Shown here: piece by piece, positions 30,286-39,872 of the stretch
How the letters are laid out: every line of letters starts with the position of its first letter
How positions within the stretch are numbered: position 1 is the stretch's first letter
Assembly: GCA_030144725.1 (NCBI GenBank)
Contig: JASKMD010000013.1
Span: forward strand, 4,310,278-4,374,277
Direction: 5' to 3'
Length of the DNA stretch: 64,000 nt
From: Haematococcus lacustris
Taxonomy: Eukaryota > Chlorophyta > Chlorophyceae > Chlamydomonadales > Haematococcaceae
Notes under the pieces: generated by a model
Database searches by the model: none
The model's input: the letters and a program-made list of their open reading frames with translations, nothing else
What the model was told of the DNA's origin: nothing
Position numbers and translations under genes: made by a program

Positions 30286-30889
30286 AGCCTTCAGCTAGTG
30301 TTTGAGAGTGCAATAAGCAACAAGTAACCAGCCTGTGTCTTATAGTTAGTGCTGGAGAGTATAACACCTTACAGGTATACAACAACCTCTCATTGCTGGG
30401 CAGTTTGCCCCAGCACAACAGACGCCAAAATGTCCGCATCACCACCACAGTGCAATGACATAATGAGACAAACACTTGGGACCGAATGGCACCATAACCA
30501 TCTCCATCTTATCACAGATGCCTTGTTTACCAATCAGCAGCAGCACCCTGTTTGGACCACGACACCATGCCAAGTCACTGCAGCCTCATCCTCCTTTACT
30601 GCAACAACGTCCACTCAACACACAACTCGACAAGCAACACCAACCTACAGGTTTGTCAGCAGGCCAACAATGTTACAGGAACACGGGCGTCATGCACATA
30701 CAGGCAGGCAAAGGCTGGTGAGAAGGGGCTGCGCTGATCACCCTCCACATCCTCCGGCAAGGCACACACTGCTGTTGGCACACATGAATGGAGCCGCTCT
30801 TGCATCCGCATGCAAAGCATATGCTGCTGCTGCTCGTGGCAGGGATGCACACACTCGTGACTCAGGCGCATGTCTTGTGACTCATGCGC
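30286..30889. other. spacer between two subfamily C genes, no gene
   Basis: About 600 bp with only short, overlapping frames. 30740-30889 is the 3' flank of the gene at 30890-32608 and matches 7740-7890. 30300-30740 has no copy in the window; it should carry the promoter of the 30285 gene, but no clear TATA or CCAAT element was identified. Confidence 0.45.
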
Positions 30890-32608
30890 TTATGTCTTAA
30901 AGCACACCCTGAGCTTGCCTGGCTGGGTGAGGGGGCTGGCCTGCCAGCATGTAGGCAACCTATCAGAGCCTGATGGTCGCCAAATGCAAATGTCCAGCCA
31001 GCGGGCCCAGGGCTGATCAGCCATGAGCTGCAGTGACTGGTGCATGGCTGCCGAGGCTGAGCCGTCTGAGTCGTAGAAGGTGAGGTGGGTGACAGTAGGC
31101 ATGAGCTGCACCAGTTGGCGCCAGAACTCCAGGGAAGGGGTCACGCTGCCGCAGGCAAACTTAAGTTGTGTGCAGGCCTGGCACAATGGCGCCAGAGTCA
31201 AGACATCTGCAGCGCCCACATTCATGTCGGACACGCGCACTGTTACAAAGCTGCAGTGCTTCAGCGCTTGCAGCACAGCCACCAGCTGCTGCAACTCGAC
31301 ATGCTGCTCTGCTGCTGTGTCATCCTCAGACATGTACAGCCACAACTCCTTGATCCTCACTGGCACACTGCAAGCCTGTGTCAAGTTATGGACTGCAGCT
31401 GCCACCAGAGCGCAGTTGTCACCTTCGTTAGCACTTATGGCAAGCGCTGCCAGCACCAAGGGTTGGGTGAGGGAGTGCAGAGGTAGGTGTGCCGCAGAGG
31501 AGCAGTCAACATAGCCTGTGAGCTCCATTCGCTGCCAGCTGCAGGGCACATCTGCACGTAACTTGGTCAGCCTCTGGAATGAGCGGAGCTTGATGCTACT
31601 GAGCTGGGTGGCTGCCAGCAGCGTGTCCAGCTGCTCCTGCCCATAGACTGCTGCGCCAGGCAGCTGCAGGGTATGCAGCCGAGGCAATGCCTGCAGCAGC
31701 TCAGACAGACCCCCCAGGTCGGGAGTGAGGGAAATCGTCAGCACCTGCAGCTGAGCCAGGGGCTGCAGTGCTGCAGTGAACTCGTCAAGGCACTCCTCAT
31801 ACCCCTGCTGCTGGATGCACAACTGTGTCAGGTGCTGGGACAATGGCTGCAGGTTGGGCAGCAGACTGTTGTTCCCATCTTCAGCCATGGTGTTGAACAG
31901 CAGGCTCAGCTGCTTGAGCCTGGATGCATGGAATAGGTTGGCCAGGGTGGCTGCCCCTGGCTCAGGCCGCTTAGCCTGAAGGATGGTGGTGCTGCTGAGG
32001 TCCAACTGCTGTAGCTGCAGGGACAGGCGCGGGTGGGAGAGTAGGGTGGCCAGATCACTGCAGGGGACGGAGTAGTTGTGGAGCGACAGGGAGGTCAGGC
32101 TTGGGAAGCTGCCCATCAAATGCTGAGCAAGGTCGGGGCTGAAGCCCAGAGTCTTATGAAAGCTGAAGGAGGGACCCTGGATACTTCCCAGCTTGCAGGC
32201 TTCCACGGCTGCACAGCTGGCCAGCTTCTTGAGAACCTCGGTCAGCAGTGTTATGTACTGCCTGCTGCTTTGTGCCGGCTGACGCTCAAGAGTCAGGGCC
32301 AGCTGGCATGTCCTGGCTTGCAGGGCTGCGACGACGCGTGGTGTGAGCTGCTGGTCGCAGCCCTGGCACTCCAGCTGGATGTGGAGAGCGGGGGCGTGCA
32401 ACAGGTTGGTCTCGGAGAACGCGCCACAGGTGAGAGACAGGGTGCCCCCAGCACCGAGCTGTGTGGCCCGGCGGGCGACGTCGTCCAGTAGCGCAGCAGG
32501 CAGTTCCAGCAGGAGGGTGCCAGGAATAAGAGCAAGAAGAGGTCCACGAAGTGCTGAAGGTGCCTCGCCATTGACGGATGCATCGCTACGCCTGCGCCGC
32601 TTGACCAT
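30890..32608 (-). CDS. F-box-like/LRR protein, subfamily C, 572 aa
   Basis: An open frame from ATG 32608 (MVKRRRRSDASVNG) to 30890. F-box-like segment LLELPAALLDDVARRATQLG, then TCGAFSETNLLHAPAL. LRR cores: LTSLSLHNY, LQQLDLSST, LKQLSLLF, LTQLCIQQ, LQVLTISLT, LHTLQLPGA, LSSIKLRS, WQRMELTG. C-terminal block ADVLTLAPLCQACTQLKF, PSLEFWRQLVQLMPTVTH, QPWARWLDI; ends LRVCFKT. It is the intact counterpart of the truncated copy at 7921-9270 and shows what that copy has lost. A TnpB/Fanzor-like remnant lies just beyond its 5' flank, as in the 7921 unit. Confidence 0.82.
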   Translation of the reverse strand: MVKRRRRSDASVNGEAPSALRGPLLALIPGTLLLELPAALLDDVARRATQLGAGGTLSLTCGAFSETNLLHAPALHIQLECQGCDQQLTPRVVAALQARTCQLALTLERQPAQSSRQYITLLTEVLKKLASCAAVEACKLGSIQGPSFSFHKTLGFSPDLAQHLMGSFPSLTSLSLHNYSVPCSDLATLLSHPRLSLQLQQLDLSSTTILQAKRPEPGAATLANLFHASRLKQLSLLFNTMAEDGNNSLLPNLQPLSQHLTQLCIQQQGYEECLDEFTAALQPLAQLQVLTISLTPDLGGLSELLQALPRLHTLQLPGAAVYGQEQLDTLLAATQLSSIKLRSFQRLTKLRADVPCSWQRMELTGYVDCSSAAHLPLHSLTQPLVLAALAISANEGDNCALVAAAVHNLTQACSVPVRIKELWLYMSEDDTAAEQHVELQQLVAVLQALKHCSFVTVRVSDMNVGAADVLTLAPLCQACTQLKFACGSVTPSLEFWRQLVQLMPTVTHLTFYDSDGSASAAMHQSLQLMADQPWARWLDICIWRPSGSDRLPTCWQASPLTQPGKLRVCFKT

Positions 32609-33078
32609 GACAGTTGCACCCTATTATCTAAAACAGAGCCGCAGCGGACGAGCTCATTTGATATCAAATTTGCAAGCCTTGACTCTTCCGCAGCATTCAC
32701 ATGCAAATGAATTTGAGATGCCAGACCGCTTGCTCCAGCCCTCTCCTACCTAGGATGACCAGTGCAGCGCTGACTTGATCTTGCCTGCCTGGGCACATTA
32801 GGAGGCTGAAGGCAGATGGGGCTACCACCGCTGAGCTGGATACACAACTACAAAGCCTCGTCTTCCATGTATTCATCGCATCAGGTCCTAAGCCCTTATG
32901 GAGCCCCGAAAGTGTTACAGGATGCCATTCAGGTCCGGCATTGCCTCATCTTGCCGGAACAGCATGAATGCACAAGGGAGCCTGCAGCTGGTGCAGGATG
33001 ACGTAACAGCCCCCTCATCTCTCACCAGGGCCTCCATTCGAGTGCCTACCACCTAGAATATTGCCTGACCCATGAGGG
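32609..33078. other. 5' flank of the 32608 gene
   Basis: Shared with 9271-9790 and again with 9966-10440 (TTTGCTCCAGCCCT-like start, CACACAACTACAAAGCC, GCATGAATGCAC, CTGCAGCTGGTGCAG). Subfamily C thus has an upstream region different from that of subfamilies A and B. No open frame of note. Confidence 0.45.
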
Positions 33079-33935
33079 CTATAGCCAAGAGTTGGCATGA
33101 CTTGCATGCACTGATTGTAAGCTGATGACAGCTAAGATGGGGACACATAATACTGTGTCACAGGCTGCTGCTGCTGCTGGTCCTTTGATGGCCGGTCTTG
33201 CAGACGCTTGGCGGTCCGACCACCAGCGCAGCTCCAGTGGGCGCCACCTGCTCTCCCCAATGCGCTGCGTTTGTAATGATGCATTGCAGTACCTGGCCAG
33301 CCCCCTGCCTGGCTGAGGACCTGATTTGGCTTTGTCAGCCTTGCCCTTGCCTTTGCCTGTGCCCTTGGTGGGCTGAGTGGGCTCAGCTGCCTGCTCAGCC
33401 TTGGTGTGCTTGCTGCGCTTGGATGACGGGGGAGTGCTGGGCTGTGGCTCTAAGGCTGCCTGGCTGCATGGGGGCTGAGGCAGGATGCGGGGGGCCACTA
33501 CCAGGCACCACATCAGCCCCCGCACTGACTCATCACGCTGTTGGCTCCAGGCTGGGCGCAGCAGGCGGAGGTCCACCTGCTCTGCTGGGGGCTTCCAGCC
33601 TGCACGCCTGGTGGGCTGCTCATGGTCCAGCTCCTCCTCACAGGGCTGCTGGCCATTCACTGCTGAGCTGACCCGGCTGGTGTGGTACTCATCCACTAGC
33701 ACCAGCCTGCCCCGCTGCTGGTCTGTGCCCCTGGACTCTTTCACTTCCATGCCCACTCACCACCTCCCAATACATAGCCCACCCACCCACCGTCACCTTC
33801 TCAAACAATTGCTCCAGACTCAGCCGCAGCCATGCCCACTTAGGGCCCAGGTACACCTCCCACACTGCATCCCAGGTGGCCAGGGTGGTGGTGATGTGCT
33901 GCCGGTTGGCCTCCAGGGGGGTGCCGGCTGAGCTG
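33079..33935 (-). pseudogene. decayed TnpB/Fanzor-like nuclease gene, copy 2
   Basis: Minus strand. An N-terminal part with LEANRQHITTTLATWDAVW, then YLGPKWAWLRLSLEQL and a GTGACG donor-like end (about 33795-33930) is followed, after a deletion, by an open stretch (33079-33756). That stretch carries RGRLVLVDEYHTSRVSS, then QQPCEEELDHEQPTRRAGW, then RGLMWCLVVAP, a Lys/Pro-rich linker, and GLARYCNASLQTQ, then GESRWRPLEL. It keeps the VDE.hTS motif (Glu intact, unlike copy 1), but the DRD.NAA motif has become ARYCNAS. The strand with VVFFGA seen in copy 1 is missing. Together the two copies outline an ancestral RuvC-type protein with split motifs and a Cys pair between them, as in TnpB/Fanzor. 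Non-functional as found. Confidence 0.55.
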
Positions 33936-34936
33936 GCTGCTGCCAGGAGCTGGAGGTGGGGCTGGATTGGTGCTAGCCACTGCTGGGTGGGCTGGGCTGC
34001 TGGGTGGGCTGGGTGGGCTGGGCGGGCGTTGTTCAGGTCTGCTTCCAGCTGGCCTGACTTCTAGTCCCAGTAAGCTTCAACCAGGCCAGCTGGTTTGCTG
34101 GAGGCTGCACTGACTGCCTGGTGAATCCGGGGTTGATGCCCACCCCACTCTGTGCGGCTGGATCAAACACACAGCCTCACACTTCTCAGCTAGGGCCTCG
34201 CTGATGTGGGGGTGTCCCACCACATGGGTCTCTGCTGCTGTACCTGGGCAGCTGTTGCTCCTGGGGGCCCTGCTGCTGGGGGTGGGGGAGGAGGGGTGGG
34301 GAGGGGGCGTGTGTAGTGCACACACGCTGACACCGGCCTGTCAATTTTAGACCCCTGGTTGGCCAGCTCTCTGACTCACACCCTTCACGTTCATGGAGGC
34401 AATCTGGTCTGAGCTGGAGGCACTAGAGTCTTTCAAAGCTAGGATGCATGGTGCAGCATATCACCTGTTACACCATCCCTAAACCACATCTACAACCCAG
34501 CCCATCACTCTCACAGATAATTGGTACATGTAACAGCCCAGGGCACTCAGACCCTAGGACCCTGACAGCTTGCTCCAGCATTGCAGACCAGCTACTGCCA
34601 ACGCTTGCATTGAATGCGGTCTTGACTCGTTTGCCACCCTGACCCTGCCAGCCTAACACACACTGGTCATCAGTCAGCCAGCACCAGGCCAGGTTCTAGC
34701 AGGTGAGTGCATGGGAGGAAGTGTGATGTCACATGCAAGCCACAGTGACTTACGTGGCGCATGCAAGTCAGGCAGGGCAGGCACACTGTTGGCCTTGCCT
34801 TCCTGCCATCCCACACGCCTCATCACACTGACCTGGCTGCAGGTGGCTGCTGGCTCACTAGCGCCTGCCATGATCCAGCACCGCCATCATGCTCAGCTCC
34901 AGTGCAGTGACCTAGCCCTAGCCCTAGCCACTGGCA
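33936..34936. other. co-duplicated remainder of the TnpB/Fanzor-like unit
   Basis: Nearly identical to 11621-12552. It includes a GGGTGGGCTGGG-rich stretch (33985-34030) and an AGCCCTAGCCCTAGCC run (34913-34928). No intact frame; 34690-34936 is the 3' flank of the LRR pseudogene that follows. Confidence 0.4.
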
Positions 34937-36116
34937 CTAAGCACCAAACACTACCTTGATGCGGCCCAGCTGAGAAGGGTTGTTTAACACCTTGTTCATG
35001 TCCAGGCAGCAACCAGGCAACGGCCGCCCTGCAGCACTGACCTTCATGTCCAGCCACCTGGCCCAGGGCTGCCCAGCCATCAACCGCAGTGACTCGCACA
35101 TGGGCTCGGTGGCAGCACCTGCCACAGACCAGGAAGTGACCTGCTGCACTGCAGGCATGAGCTGCACCAGCTGCTGCCAGAAGTATAGCGAGGCTAGGGC
35201 GCTGACACTGCGGAATCTGAGGCGCAGTGGAGCCAGTGCCGTGACGTTGGCTGCGCTGCCAGCAATGAGTCTGGCACTAGTCACCCTGCAGCCCCAGCCC
35301 CCAGGGCCCAGCTCCAGCTGTGGCTCATGAGCTGAAGGCCAGCTCTTAGGCCCCTCACCTGACACCTGACACCAGCCAGGAGCCACAGCCAGCAGGTGAG
35401 GGCGCCGCCAGAGGGCTAGCGAGGCGCGGGAGCTGTCACTGTAGACTGGCAGGCCTGGCACAGTGGAGGCAGTGTTGTGACATAGGCTGCGCTGGCAGCA
35501 AACAGATTGCTGACTTCAACCATGTCCCAGGCCCAGGCTGCTGCAGCTGCAGGGACAGCTGCGGGTGTGAGAGAGTGCGCGTAGTCTGGGTGTTAAGAGT
35601 CCTTGCCGTGGTGCTGCAGTGGGTGCAGCTGAGCCAGCCACCCAATGCTGCAGGTGAGACCTCTGTTGATGCAAGGGCACATGGTCGTTGAGGGGAGTAC
35701 CCGCCTCTCTGTCCTCTTCTGGCCTGACATCCACATCCACACTTAAGACATTAACATACAGTGACAGGCACCTGGCAAGTCTATGTCAGGGTGTGGACTG
35801 CAGCTGTGTCGGTGCCAGGAACGTCATCTACACCGATGCAGAGCCGCTGCACGTTCTGAGTCAGGAGTGTAGCAACAGACAGGCGGCAGAGAGGCAGTCC
35901 ATGCTGCTTGCCACGCGCAGCTGCTGCCAGCTGCAAGGTGCATCTGCGCGTGGAGCGTCCAACCCGTGCAGTATGCCCAAATGGACGCTGGTGAGCCGCG
36001 TTGCCGCCAGCAGGGTTCCCAGGTCCTGCTCCCGGACTGTTGCACCTGGCAGCTGCAGGGTGTGGAGCTGGGGCCGCGCTGGCAGCAGCTCAGACAGGCC
36101 CTCCAGGCCCTCTTAG
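34937..36116 (-). pseudogene. degraded subfamily C LRR gene
   Basis: The C-terminal half is open (34937-35461): VTALAPLRLRFRSVSAL, FWQQLVQLMPAVQQVT, GQPWARWLDMKVS, ending IKVVFGA. Further upstream, 35880-36116 still encodes LHTLQLPGA, LLAATRLTSVHLG and a CSWQQLRV stretch in another frame. The DNA between has stops and an inserted-looking segment. The F-box-like part is absent: homology ends at about 36116, where subfamily A 3' flank begins. It is the better-preserved counterpart of 12553-13110. Confidence 0.65.
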
Positions 36117-36315
36117 GTGGGATTTAGTTGACAATGCGTTTCTCATCTTGTCTAGGGGTTCCCATGCAACCTCCCAGCCACTCTCACAGCAGCCTCAACA
36201 CCTGAACTCAATGTGTGTGGTCACAAAGCTGCTGTCATCACGCATGATGCAAGCGTTGAAGCTGCCTAGTCTGGTTCAGCCACGCATGTCTCATTGGTGT
36301 CACCGCTCCTGGGTT

Positions 36316-36642
36316 CAGGTGTTCCCAACTAACAGAGAATGTCAGGAAACTGACCCTTGGCAGTCGGACGGCTGTAACTCTGCACTCACTGCGCTAAATG
36401 TTATGCTAGATGGTTCACAATGTAGCCAACCCTGCCAGCTACCTTTCACCCATCCATAATTATTTTACACTCAGTAGGTCAGGCGCTCCCAACTGTTTAA
36501 AAATGACAGGAAACCGACCCCTGGTAGTAGGACGGCTGTAACTCTGCACTCGCTGCGCCAAATCTAATGCTATCTGGCTCAGTATGTAGCCAACCCAGCC
36601 AGCTACCTTTCACCCATCCAGAACAATTATCTAGTCAGTAGG
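36316..36642. repeat. two tandem units of about 164 bp
   Basis: 36316-36479 and 36480-36642 are diverged direct copies (shared GGACGGCTGTAACTCTGCAC, ATGTAGCCAACCC, AGCTACCTTTCACCCATCCA, CAGTAGG end). No copy elsewhere in the window. They are AT-richer than the spacers and not coding. Confidence 0.75.
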
Positions 36643-37308
36643 CCGTGCACAGCAAAGCATCAAAGTTAGTAATTCAAATTTGAGCTATTTCGGGGCATGC
36701 AGTCATCGCTGCGACCGCCCGCGTCGCTTAGGTTGCTCAACACGAGCCTGCGCATCGGCAGAAGCAGTCGGATCGGAGAACGGTTGCGGAAATGTGGCAA
36801 TGAGCCCACGTCCCCCCCTTACCTGGAGGGCAATGCCACAGCTCGACCATTGGGAATTACAGCATGCTACATACTAGGTTAAGCTCATCTAGGACAGTGT
36901 TACAAACGCTCATACTCAGACAAGCCAAGAGCTCACTCTGGTCTGTGACCCCCCAACTCCCTTAGCCGATTTCAGGGCCAGAGCCATGCAGTCAGTTACA
37001 CAACTCCACAACTCCACACCATGACCGAGTTTGGACTCGGCTCCTCTGAGAGTTACACTCCCCTACATCCCATCCACCTGCGTGCAAAGTTTCATAGCTC
37101 AACTGCCACCCCACAGCCCCGTAGCCCTGATTCTGCTTGGAGAACATGATGTCACTTTGAAGTTGTCAAACTGATAGAGGCCTGGGCTGTTTAACGTGCG
37201 GTTTGTTTCAACAAATGCGCCAAGGGGTCAAGAACAAACATTTTGTGGCCGTTTTCCTGTGGGTGCAACGGGTGCAACACAGTGGAGGACACAGTCGAGG
37301 AGGGGGGG
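36643..37308. other. repeat-poor island, possibly internal end of an LTR element
   Basis: Unlike most spacers this stretch has no match in the window. It contains short duplications (ACACAACTCCACAACTCCAC near 37000) and ends with a purine-rich GAGGAGGGGGGG immediately before TGTAAC. That is what a polypurine tract before a 3' LTR looks like. No coding motif is recognised. Confidence 0.3.
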
Positions 37309-37658
37309 TGTAACCCGGTGATACCTTAGTGTGCGCCGACCCAAATGGTGTATTCGGCGGAAGTGAGCACATCTATTATGTTTCATTCACCCCGTCTAGG
37401 CGCCCTGCACGCCCGGCAGGCATCGCGTCGGGTGTCAGCCGGACATTCCATTTGTGCACAACCAGCTCACTACGCTAGGTAGATGGGGCCACAGCGATGC
37501 GGCTCACCGTGCCAAGGAGACCCGTCTCGCCGCTGTGATTTGTTCGCGGGCACATGTGGCAGTACGCGGGCAAAGACTCCAATGGCTAGCGCTGATGGTC
37601 AGATTACGCGCATTGATTTGCAGCTACCAATGTGATAAACGCTATCGAAAACGATACA
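37309..37658 (+). mobile_element. putative solo/terminal LTR fragment
   Basis: Begins TGTAACCCGG right after a purine tract and may end at GAAAACGATACA, giving TG...CA ends and about 350 bp. The last 25 bp (GCTATCGAAAACGATACAGT) recur near 6800-6822. The right boundary is uncertain because both copies share a few more bases, and no second LTR or target duplication was found. Confidence 0.35.
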
Positions 37659-37789
37659 GTATTGAGAGAGTACTTGCATGCATATTACCAACCCCATGTT
37701 GGGAACACCCGACCTGGGTATTACGACATGGCAACAGTCAGTACTGTGGCATGTATCATCACAAAGCATGAAGGCCACGTCAATCACTG

Positions 37790-39872
37790 TCAATCGCAAA
37801 ATGAATCAATCCACATGGTCACTTTGAATATGCCAGACTTCACCCAGCTGCCAGTCTGCCAACATGAAGGCAGCTCAGAGGCAGTGAATTGGTCGCAGAT
37901 TGTGACATCCAGCCACCGTGCCCAGGGCTGCTCAGCCATGAGCAGCAGCGACTCATGCATGGCTGCAGAAATACTACCCTCCACATGGTAAAATATGACT
38001 TTCTGCACAGCGGGCATGAGATGAACCAGCTGGCGCCAGAACTCCAGTGAGGGCTCTACGCTGCCGCCATCCAACTCAAAGTAGGTGCAGTCCCGGCACA
38101 ATGGAGCCAGTGCCAGGACATCAGGGGCTCTGACTTTGTAAAGGCCACGGACCTCCACCTTGTCCACGCAGCAGCACTGCAGCGGTTGCAGCAGAGATAT
38201 TAGCTGCGCCAGGTCAACCCTCTGCTGTTGTAGGAGTGCTGGAGTGATGATCTCATTCTCAGGGATTCTCATTCTCAGCTCCACCTCCTTGATCTGCACT
38301 GGCACCTTGATCGCTTCTGTCAGGAGGTGAATCGCGTCCGCCACCTCAGGGTCTGGGATGTCCTCCACGCTGATGGCAAATCTCCCCAACACTAGAAGTT
38401 GGGAGAGGGTGTGCAGCAGTGTTTTTTTTTTGTTTTTTTCGCAAAGTGACATGGCCCAGGCTCATACCCTCAATTTCATAGCTCGACCATACTTGGCTTC
38501 GTCCAATATTCACGGCTCAGGTCTACAAATCAGCGAAATTTCAGCTAAAACGCCGGTCAAAGGTTGTTTTTCATAGCGCGAGCCCGATAGCGAGCCCCGT
38601 AAGCCTATCATTTCATAGCGCGAAACGGCCTCCCAAATAGTGCTTTTCATAGCGAACGCTATCAATAGCGCAAAAAAAAACACTGGTGTGCAGGGGGAGG
38701 TAAGCGAGTACCTTCCTTTGTATGCTCGCTGTGAGTTCCAGCCGCTGCCAGCTGCAAGGCCTATCAGCATGTGAGGCGTCTAGTGCCCTAACTGTGGCCA
38801 GCTGTAGGCGTGTGATTTGGGTGGCTGCCAGGAGTGTGTTGAGCTGCTGGTTGCCTGAGACTGTGACGTCTGGCAGCTGCAGGGTGTGGAGCTGAGGCAG
38901 CGCTTGTAGCAGCAGCTCAGTCAGGCCATTCAGTCTGTAGAGGTTAGATATAGTCAGGACCTGCAGCTGTGCCAGAGGTTGCAAGTACTGTCTATAGAAG
39001 CTCAGGTCAGTGCAGCAGACGCGCCCCATCATGAGGTGCAGCTGGGTCAGGTGTTGCGCCAGGGACTGAAAGCTAGGCAGCGATGGTGTGCCAAGTTCAT
39101 GGCGAATGGCAAATATGCTGAGCTGCTTCAACCGCAGACCCTGAAACGTAAGGCCCACTGATGTAGGCACTTCACTATCCGGGACGCTGTCATCGGTGAA
39201 GTGTAGCTGCTGCAGCTGCGGGGCCAGTGGCGGGTGGGAGAGCAGGCTGGCCAGCGCATCGCTTGAGACACTGAGCCCCTCCAGGGTCAGGGCAGTCAGG
39301 CTGGGGAAGCTGTCCAGCAAGTGCTGGGCAAGGCCAGGTGAGCAGTGCAGATGTCTGCGCTTGTCAGGGTCATATTTCCCACTGCTGACCAGCCTGCAGA
39401 CCTCCACTGCTGCACAGTTGTCCAGCTTTGCCAGGGCATAGGCCAGCAGCTCGGTATAATCTTGCGTATACTCTGTCTGCGGCAGCTGCAAGGTGGGAGC
39501 CATCTGCTGCTTGTACAGCATGCTGTCCTCTGTCTCTGGCTGCCACAAGGTGAGGGCCAGCTTGCGTGTCCTCGCTTTCAGGGCTGCAACAACTCCGGGC
39601 GTGAGCAGCTGGTTGCAGCACTGCCTGCCCAGCTGGATGCGCAAGGCTGGGGCGTGCAGCAGGCGGGCCTGGGACAAGGCACGGCAGGTCAGGGGCAGCA
39701 GGCTCCTGGCCCCAAGCTGCATGACCCAGCAAGCGATGTCATCCAGCAGCGCTGGCGGGAGGTCCAGCAGCCTAGTGGCAGGAGTGGGAGCCTCGCCGGC
39801 TGAGCTGTACCCGCCTGTTGCTGATGCACTGCCATCCACTGTGACTTGATGTTGCATGTCACGATGCCTCAT
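37790..39872 (-). pseudogene. F-box-like/LRR gene, subfamily A, split by a hAT-like MITE
   Basis: ATG 39872 (MRHRDMQHQVTVDG) opens a frame with the family N-terminus, F-box-like segment (LLDLPPALLDDIACWV) and LRRs up to VLAYLPLHT. A 269-bp element then interrupts. The C-terminal part resumes as LHTLSQLLVLGRFAIS and runs to 37790 (ADVLALAPLCRDC-like block, EFWRQLVHLMPAVQK, QPWARWLDV). Removing the element plus one copy of its 8-bp duplication (277 bp) leaves 1,806 bp, a multiple of three, and joins the two halves in frame as a 601-residue protein without other damage. The insertion therefore looks like the only lesion and is probably recent. As assembled, translation would leave the family sequence at the element. 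Confidence 0.8.
38417..38685. mobile_element. hAT-like MITE, 269 bp, with 8-bp target duplication
   Basis: Terminal inverted repeats CAGTGTTTTTTTTT and AAAAAAAAACACTG. The element is flanked by direct GTGTGCAG at 38409-38416 and 38686-38693, an 8-bp duplication typical of the hAT superfamily, whose ends often begin CAGTG or CAGGG. The interior is AT-rich with recurring CATAGCGCGA/ATAGCG words near the right end and no coding capacity, so it depends on a transposase elsewhere. It sits in the coding region of the LRR gene 37790-39872. Confidence 0.85.
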
